Origin: an uncultured Bacteroidales bacterium
GTDB taxonomy: Bacteria; Bacteroidota; Bacteroidia; Bacteroidales; Paludibacteraceae
Length of the DNA stretch: 10,956 bases
Assembly: GCA_945787425.1 (NCBI GenBank)
Contig: CALZHO010000020.1
Span: 1 to 10,956 of the forward strand
Direction: 5' to 3'
Below are positions 7,301 through 10,956 of the stretch, one piece after another. The first letter of the stretch is position 1. Every line of letters begins with the position of its first letter. The notes under the pieces were generated by a model that did no database searches, was not told the DNA's origin, and worked only from the letters and a program-made list of their open reading frames with translations. Both the position numbers and the translations under genes were made by a program.

Positions 7301-7318
7301 TTTTACAAATTTGTAAAA
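7301..7318. promoter_or_regulatory. 18-bp perfect palindrome at korA transcription start, candidate operator
   Basis: TTTTACAAATTTGTAAAA is a perfect 9+9 palindrome. It lies directly downstream of the predicted korA start site (about 7318-7320), a position where a dimeric repressor could block korA without covering the lepA boxes. The regulator is unknown. As RNA the sequence could form only a weak AT-only hairpin without a loop, so a protein site is the more likely reading. Confidence 0.45.
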
Positions 7319-7325
7319 ACGGCGA

Positions 7326-7357
7326 CAAAATTACTATATTTTTTGCATATACGCAAA
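7326..7357 (-). promoter_or_regulatory. korA promoter (Bacteroides type)
   Basis: On the minus strand TTTG (7354-7357) is followed after exactly 20 nt by TAATTTTG (7326-7333), matching the Bacteroidota primary sigma consensus TTTG-N19-21-TAnnTTTG. Transcription should begin near 7318-7320, giving a leader of about 57 nt before the korA ATG. The spacer overlaps that of the lepA promoter. Confidence 0.7.
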
Positions 7358-7373
7358 TTTTTTACTAATTTTG
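7342..7373 (+). promoter_or_regulatory. lepA promoter (Bacteroides type)
   Basis: TTTG (7342-7345) is followed after exactly 20 nt by TAATTTTG (7366-7373), matching TTTG-N19-21-TAnnTTTG. Transcription should begin near 7379-7381, leaving about 47 nt of AT-rich leader before the lepA ATG. It is the mirror image of the korA promoter about 7349.5. Confidence 0.75.
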
Positions 7374-7426
7374 CAGCCGATTATAAATTAGGATAAGAGT
7401 GGCATAAAATTGATAATAAAGATAAT

Positions 7427-9202
7427 ATGAAGAATATACGAAATTTTTGCATTATTGCCCACATTGATCATGGTAAGTCCACTTTGGCGGATCGATTGAT
7501 AGAATATACTGCTACGGTGGACAAACGCTTGATGGAGAATCAGGTGCTGGATGATATGGACTTGGAGAAAGAGCGTGGTATCACCATTAAGTCGCACGCC
7601 ATCCAAATGCAATACAAGGGCTATACGCTCAACTTGATTGACACTCCGGGTCACGTGGACTTCTCTTACGAGGTGAGTCGCTCCATCGCTGCATGCGAAG
7701 GTGCTCTCTTGATTGTAGATGCCTCACAAGGCGTACAAGCACAGACTATCTCTAACCTCTATATGGCATTGGAACATGACTTGGCGATTATCCCCGTGAT
7801 GAACAAGTGCGATATGGATTCTGCTATGCCCGAGAAAGTGGAAGACGAAATCATCGACCTGCTCGGTTGCAAACGAGAAGAGATTCTGCGTTGCTCTGCT
7901 AAGACGGGCGACGGTGTGCCCGAGATATTGGACGCTATCATTGAGCGCATCGCTCCTCCCATAGGCGATCCAGAGGCACCACTGCAATGTCTGGTGTTTG
8001 ACTCTGTGTTTAATCCTTTCCGTGGTATCATTGCCTACTTCAAGGTGGTGAACGGAACGATGAAGTCGGGTGACCGTGTGCGTTTCTTCAATACAGGAAA
8101 AGAGTACGATGCGGACGAGATAGGTGTGCTGAAGTTGGAGATGCAACCCACAAAGGAGATTTCGGCAGGTAATGTAGGATATATCATTTCGGGAATCAAG
8201 ACCTCTACCGAGGTGAAGGTGGGTGATACTATTACCCATGTGGCGCGCCCTTGTACGGAAGCGATTGAGGGCTTTGAGGAAGCTAAACCTATGGTGTTTG
8301 CGGGAGTGTATCCGATTGAGGCAGAGGATTTTGAGGACTTGCGTGCTTCGCTGGAGAAACTGCAGTTGAATGATGCGGCGTTGACTTTCCAGCCCGAGTC
8401 TTCGGTGGCGTTGGGTTTCGGTTTCCGCTGCGGTTTCTTGGGATTGCTGCACATGGAGATTGTGCAAGAGCGTTTGGATCGCGAGTTTGATATGGATGTC
8501 ATTACCACGGTGCCCAACGTAAGTTATAAGGTCTATACCAAGGATGGCGAGATGCACGAGGTGCACAACCCTGCGGGTATGCCTGATATCACGGTGATTG
8601 ACCGCATTGAGGAACCTTATATCCGCGCCAGTGTGATTACAACCAGCAATTATATTGGTCCGATCATGACATTGTGTCTTGGTAAGCGTGGCGAACTGGT
8701 GAAGCAGGAGTATATCTCGGGCGACCGTATGGAGATATTGTACGACATGCCATTGGGCGAGATTGTGATTGACTTCTATGATAAACTGAAGTCTATCTCC
8801 AAAGGTTATGCTTCGTTTGACTGGCACCATAATGGCTTCCGTCCAAGTAACTTGGTGAAACTGGATATTCTGCTCAATGGAGAGCAAGTGGATGCCCTGT
8901 CCACACTGACGCACCGCGATAATGCGGAGAGTTTTGGTCGCCGTATGTGCGAGAAACTCAAGGAGTTGTTGCCTCGTCAGCAGTTTGATATTGCTATTCA
9001 GGCGGCTATTGGTGCAAAGATTATCGCCCGCGAGACCGTGAAGCAAGTGCGCAAAGACGTGTTGGCAAAGTGCTATGGCGGTGACGTGAGCCGTAAGCGC
9101 AAGTTGCTGGAGAAACAGAAGAAGGGTAAGAAGCGCATGAAGCAAATTGGTAATGTGGAGGTACCACAAAAGGCGTTCTTGGCGGTGCTAAAACTAGATT
9201 AA
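7427..9202 (+). CDS. lepA: Elongation factor 4 (LepA), ribosome-associated GTPase
   Basis: Translational GTPase that binds the ribosome and is linked to back-translocation, ribosome biogenesis or initiation fidelity under stress. At 591 residues it is a normal length. G motifs are all present: G1 AHIDHGKS (11-18), switch I RGITIKS (50-56), G3 DTPGH (72-76), G4 NKCD (126-129) and G5 SAK (157-159). The elongation-factor-like domains follow, including [18 protein letters not shown] near the middle, and the LepA-specific C-terminal domain ends with [17 protein letters not shown] and [16 protein letters not shown]. No residue change suggests inactivity. The ATG at 7427 lies behind an AT-rich leader without Shine-Dalgarno, about 47 nt from the predicted transcription start. 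nhaD follows after 74 nt on the same strand. Confidence 0.98.
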   Translation: MKNIRNFCIIAHIDHGKSTLADRLIEYTATVDKRLMENQVLDDMDLEKERGITIKSHAIQMQYKGYTLNLIDTPGHVDFSYEVSRSIAACEGALLIVDASQGVQAQTISNLYMALEHDLAIIPVMNKCDMDSAMPEKVEDEIIDLLGCKREEILRCSAKTGDGVPEILDAIIERIAPPIGDPEAPLQCLVFDSVFNPFRGIIAYFKVVNGTMKSGDRVRFFNTGKEYDADEIGVLKLEMQPTKEISAGNVGYIISGIKTSTEVKVGDTITHVARPCTEAIEGFEEAKPMVFAGVYPIEAEDFEDLRASLEKLQLNDAALTFQPESSVALGFGFRCGFLGLLHMEIVQERLDREFDMDVITTVPNVSYKVYTKDGEMHEVHNPAGMPDITVIDRIEEPYIRASVITTSNYIGPIMTLCLGKRGELVKQEYISGDRMEILYDMPLGEIVIDFYDKLKSISKGYASFDWHHNGFRPSNLVKLDILLNGEQVDALSTLTHRDNAESFGRRMCEKLKELLPRQQFDIAIQAAIGAKIIARETVKQVRKDVLAKCYGGDVSRKRKLLEKQKKGKKRMKQIGNVEVPQKAFLAVLKLD

Positions 9203-9239
9203 ACAAGATAGACCAGCCCTGATAGCCGAACTATCCTTA

Positions 9240-9266
9240 TTAGTTGAACTAGAAAAATTAGAAAAA
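9240..9266 (+). repeat. 9-bp YTAG repeat in nhaD leader
   Basis: TTAGTTGAA, CTAGAAAAA and TTAGAAAAA follow one another at 9240, 9249 and 9258 with a strict 9-bp period, ending 10 nt before the nhaD ATG. In sense orientation the units resemble those before korB (CTAGAACAA). The tract is A-rich and probably unstructured in mRNA. Confidence 0.6.
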
Positions 9267-9276
9267 TAAAAGTATT

Positions 9277-10596
9277 ATGGAACAGCTTGTACATAGTGCA
9301 TGGAGCATGATTCCTTTTGGATTGATGCTTTTGATGATTGCCATTGGTCCGCTAGTTGCAGAACATTGGTGGGAAAAGAATGCGAACAAATTGATTATAT
9401 CGTTGCTTTTGGGTATTCCAACAGCAGTTTGCTTGATTATGGGCGGTATGGTACATGAGTTGGAGCATCAGTTGTTTAACGATTATGTGCCGTTTATTAT
9501 TTTGCTTTTGGCCTTGTTTGTTATCACAGGTGGTATTCATATAAGTGGTGATATCAAAGCTAAACCTTGGGTAAATACGACTTTCTTGGGTTTAGGTTGG
9601 TTGTTGGCAAGTATCATGGGTACTACAGGTGCTGCCATGCTCTTGATTCGTCCGCTTCTCACTACCAATCAGCAACGTGATTACAAGGTGCATACAGTGC
9701 TATTCTTTATTGCGTTGTGTGCCAATTGCGGTGGTTTGCTGACTCCGCTGGGTGATCCTCCATTGTTTATGCTGTTCTTGCGTGGTGCAGAGTTTACATG
9801 GTTTATGTCGATGTGGCCACAATGGTTGTTTACAGGAGGTATACTGATGCTAATCTATTTTGCGTTGGATACCTATTACTATAAGAAAGAGAATTGGGTA
9901 GCATTGTCTGCTGATGCCCGTGAGCATGTGCCCATGCGTTTGGGCGGACGTATCAATTTCTTGTATTTGGTGGGCGTAGTACTGTCGGTAGCATTTATCA
10001 ATTCAGGTTTGATACCTGCGATGGGGGAGGAGAATGCTCCTTTGTGGCTGAAGTATTTGCGTGAGATAGTATTGCTGTCGCTGACATTCTTGTCGCTATA
10101 TACCACGAAGAAGAAAGTGCGTTTCGAATTGAATAAGTTCTCGTGGGGGCCTATCGTTGAGGTGGCAGTATTGTTCTTAGGTATCTTTACTACAATGACT
10201 CCTGCATTGGCATACCTGAATGCCAACGCTGCATCATTAGGCCTTACTGATATCTGGCAATTCTACTATTCTACGGGATTGTTGTCATCTTTCTTGGATA
10301 ATACTCCTACAGCAGTGGCTTTCCATAGTGTAGCTACAGGCTTGACACCTGACCAGATAGCATCTTTTGGAGGTAGCATAGTGGCGGGTATTCCAGAGAT
10401 TTTGCTGAAAGCCATTTGCCTTGGTTCGGTATTTTTTGGTGCCATGACCTATATTGGCAATGGCCCTAACTTTATGGTGAAAGCCATTGCTGAAGAGAAC
10501 GGCATCAAGATGCCATCGTTCTTTGGCTATATGCTGAAATTCTCACTCGTAGTGTTGTTGCCAGTGTATATCTTAGTACAATTGATATTTTTATAA
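9277..10596 (+). CDS. nhaD: NhaD/CitMHS-type ion transporter, probable sodium:proton antiporter
   Basis: Integral membrane protein of 439 residues in the ion transporter superfamily. Relatives exchange Na+ for H+ (NhaD) or carry citrate-like anions, and the substrate cannot be settled from sequence. About 10-12 hydrophobic segments are visible, starting at 10-28, 38-57 and 72-90. Family motifs are GTTGAAMLLIRP (115-126), GGLLTPLGDPPLF (152-164), and in the second half DNTPTAV (341-347) and GNGPN (394-398), the paired re-entrant-type signatures of this fold. The N-terminus begins in a hydrophobic segment, and the ATG follows an A-rich repeat leader 74 nt after lepA, so lepA and this gene may be one transcript. 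The gene symbol reflects family assignment only. Confidence 0.8.
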   Translation: MEQLVHSAWSMIPFGLMLLMIAIGPLVAEHWWEKNANKLIISLLLGIPTAVCLIMGGMVHELEHQLFNDYVPFIILLLALFVITGGIHISGDIKAKPWVNTTFLGLGWLLASIMGTTGAAMLLIRPLLTTNQQRDYKVHTVLFFIALCANCGGLLTPLGDPPLFMLFLRGAEFTWFMSMWPQWLFTGGILMLIYFALDTYYYKKENWVALSADAREHVPMRLGGRINFLYLVGVVLSVAFINSGLIPAMGEENAPLWLKYLREIVLLSLTFLSLYTTKKKVRFELNKFSWGPIVEVAVLFLGIFTTMTPALAYLNANAASLGLTDIWQFYYSTGLLSSFLDNTPTAVAFHSVATGLTPDQIASFGGSIVAGIPEILLKAICLGSVFFGAMTYIGNGPNFMVKAIAEENGIKMPSFFGYMLKFSLVVLLPVYILVQLIFL

Positions 10597-10633
10597 TTAG
10601 GCGACGAGGCGAAAGGCAATTAGGCGAGAGGCA
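10595..10633 (+). repeat. Intergenic direct repeat between nhaD and yqeY
   Basis: AATTAGGCGA occurs at 10595-10604 and 10618-10627, period 23, each copy followed by a GAGGC-type stretch. It begins within the nhaD stop codon. The stretch aligns with the repeat inside korB at 4448-4490. It does not look coding. Confidence 0.55.
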
Positions 10634-10662
10634 AGAAATAGCTGCTTTGCCGCATGCCCCAG

Positions 10663-10690
10663 CCTTTAACCTCTAACCTTTAACCTTTAA
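10663..10690 (+). repeat. CCTTTAA heptamer tandem repeat before yqeY
   Basis: Four 7-bp units, CCTTTAA, CCTCTAA, CCTTTAA and CCTTTAA, run without interruption and end 11 nt before the yqeY ATG. The tract contains no G on the sense strand, so it should stay single-stranded in mRNA. Its copy number could vary between strains. Confidence 0.75.
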
Positions 10691-10701
10691 ACTAAAAGAA
10701 T

Positions 10702-10956
10702 ATGAATCTTTTTGAACAAATTAGCGAGGACATCAAGAAAGCGATGCTCGCAAAGGATAAAGTAGCGTTGGATGCGCTGCGTGGTATAAAGAAAGAGTTT
10801 TTGGAAGCCAAAACAGCCAAAGGTAGCGATGGCGAGTTGCATGATGACCGTGCATTGCAGATTCTGCAAAAGATGGTGAAGCAGCGCAAGGAGGCAGCGG
10901 AAATGTTCCGTGCAGCCAATCGCCCAGAGTTGGCAGAGGATGAGATGGCACAATGC
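10702..10956 (+). CDS. GatB/YqeY-domain protein, 3' end outside window
   Basis: Only the first 85 codons are in the window; the frame is open to the last base. The N-terminus MNLFEQISEDIKKAMLAKDK followed by ALDALRGIKKEFLEAK, then the LQILQKMVKQRKEAAEMF helix and ANRPELAEDEMAQ, matches the small alpha-helical YqeY proteins (about 150 residues), which resemble the tRNA-binding tail of the GatB amidotransferase subunit. The cellular role is poorly defined; a link to tRNA is inferred from that similarity. The ATG sits behind an A-rich stretch and a CCTTTAA tandem repeat. The distance from nhaD (105 nt) leaves open whether it has its own promoter. In Bacteroides relatives I recall this gene lying next to ftsZ. 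Confidence 0.9.
   Translation, partial: MNLFEQISEDIKKAMLAKDKVALDALRGIKKEFLEAKTAKGSDGELHDDRALQILQKMVKQRKEAAEMFRAANRPELAEDEMAQC

Noticed and set aside
7301..7318. The AT palindrome as a transcription terminator
   Set aside because: It has no loop, no GC in the stem and no T run after it on either strand in a useful position, and lies between promoter and start codon.
7724..9169. 481-codon open frame antisense to lepA
   Set aside because: Its protein is rich in His, Leu, Gln and Arg with no domain and mirrors a complete, motif-perfect lepA; it is the usual antisense shadow of biased codon use.
9221..9235. GATAG-CCGAA-CTATC hairpin after lepA as a terminator
   Set aside because: The 5-bp stem is weak and no T run follows; lepA and nhaD may well be co-transcribed.
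1..10956. A new defence, mobile or biosynthetic system
   Set aside because: All sizeable genes belong to recognisable housekeeping families and base composition looks even throughout; no cluster of unknown genes exists in the window.

Overview
The window looks like chromosomal DNA from a member of the Bacteroidota, most likely order Bacteroidales (Prevotella/Bacteroides-like). Protein types and gene pairings fit this group. Start codons lack Shine-Dalgarno sequences and sit behind A-rich, G-poor leaders. The two clearest promoters match the Bacteroides consensus (TTTG, about 20 nt, TAnnTTTG). This placement comes from reading alone; no database search was run.

Layout. (1) Positions 1-3284, plus strand: the end of a division cluster, with ftsA (5' end outside the window), ftsZ and a comF-type phosphoribosyltransferase 5 nt after ftsZ. 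(2) Positions 3285-3451: a convergent gap with an 8-bp hairpin and a possible 44-codon ORF. (3) Positions 3452-7261, minus strand: korA (fused gamma+alpha) and korB of a 2-oxoacid:ferredoxin oxidoreductase, followed by a DedA-family membrane protein with a signal-peptide-like N-terminus and a GTG start. (4) Positions 7262-7426: a divergent control region. (5) Positions 7427-10956, plus strand: lepA (elongation factor 4), an NhaD/CitMHS-type ion transporter and the start of a YqeY-domain gene cut by the window end. No stretch longer than 300 bases lacks a gene. No tRNA, rRNA, CRISPR array, insertion sequence or defence gene is visible.

How the genes work together. FtsA tethers FtsZ polymers to the membrane at the division site. 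KorA and KorB together form a complete two-subunit oxidoreductase linking 2-oxoacid decarboxylation to ferredoxin reduction. LepA acts on ribosomes, and the transporter probably handles Na+/H+ or organic anions. These are housekeeping genes, and I see no new multi-gene system.

The most notable content is non-coding. The korA/lepA gap carries two consensus promoters arranged as an exactly centred 48-bp dyad whose spacers overlap, so the two directions probably compete. An 18-bp perfect palindrome lies at the predicted korA transcription start. Short tandem repeats lie directly before several start codons: a 9-bp CTAG unit before korB and nhaD, and a 7-bp CCTTTAA unit before yqeY. A repeat resembling the nhaD-yqeY spacer appears in frame inside korB.
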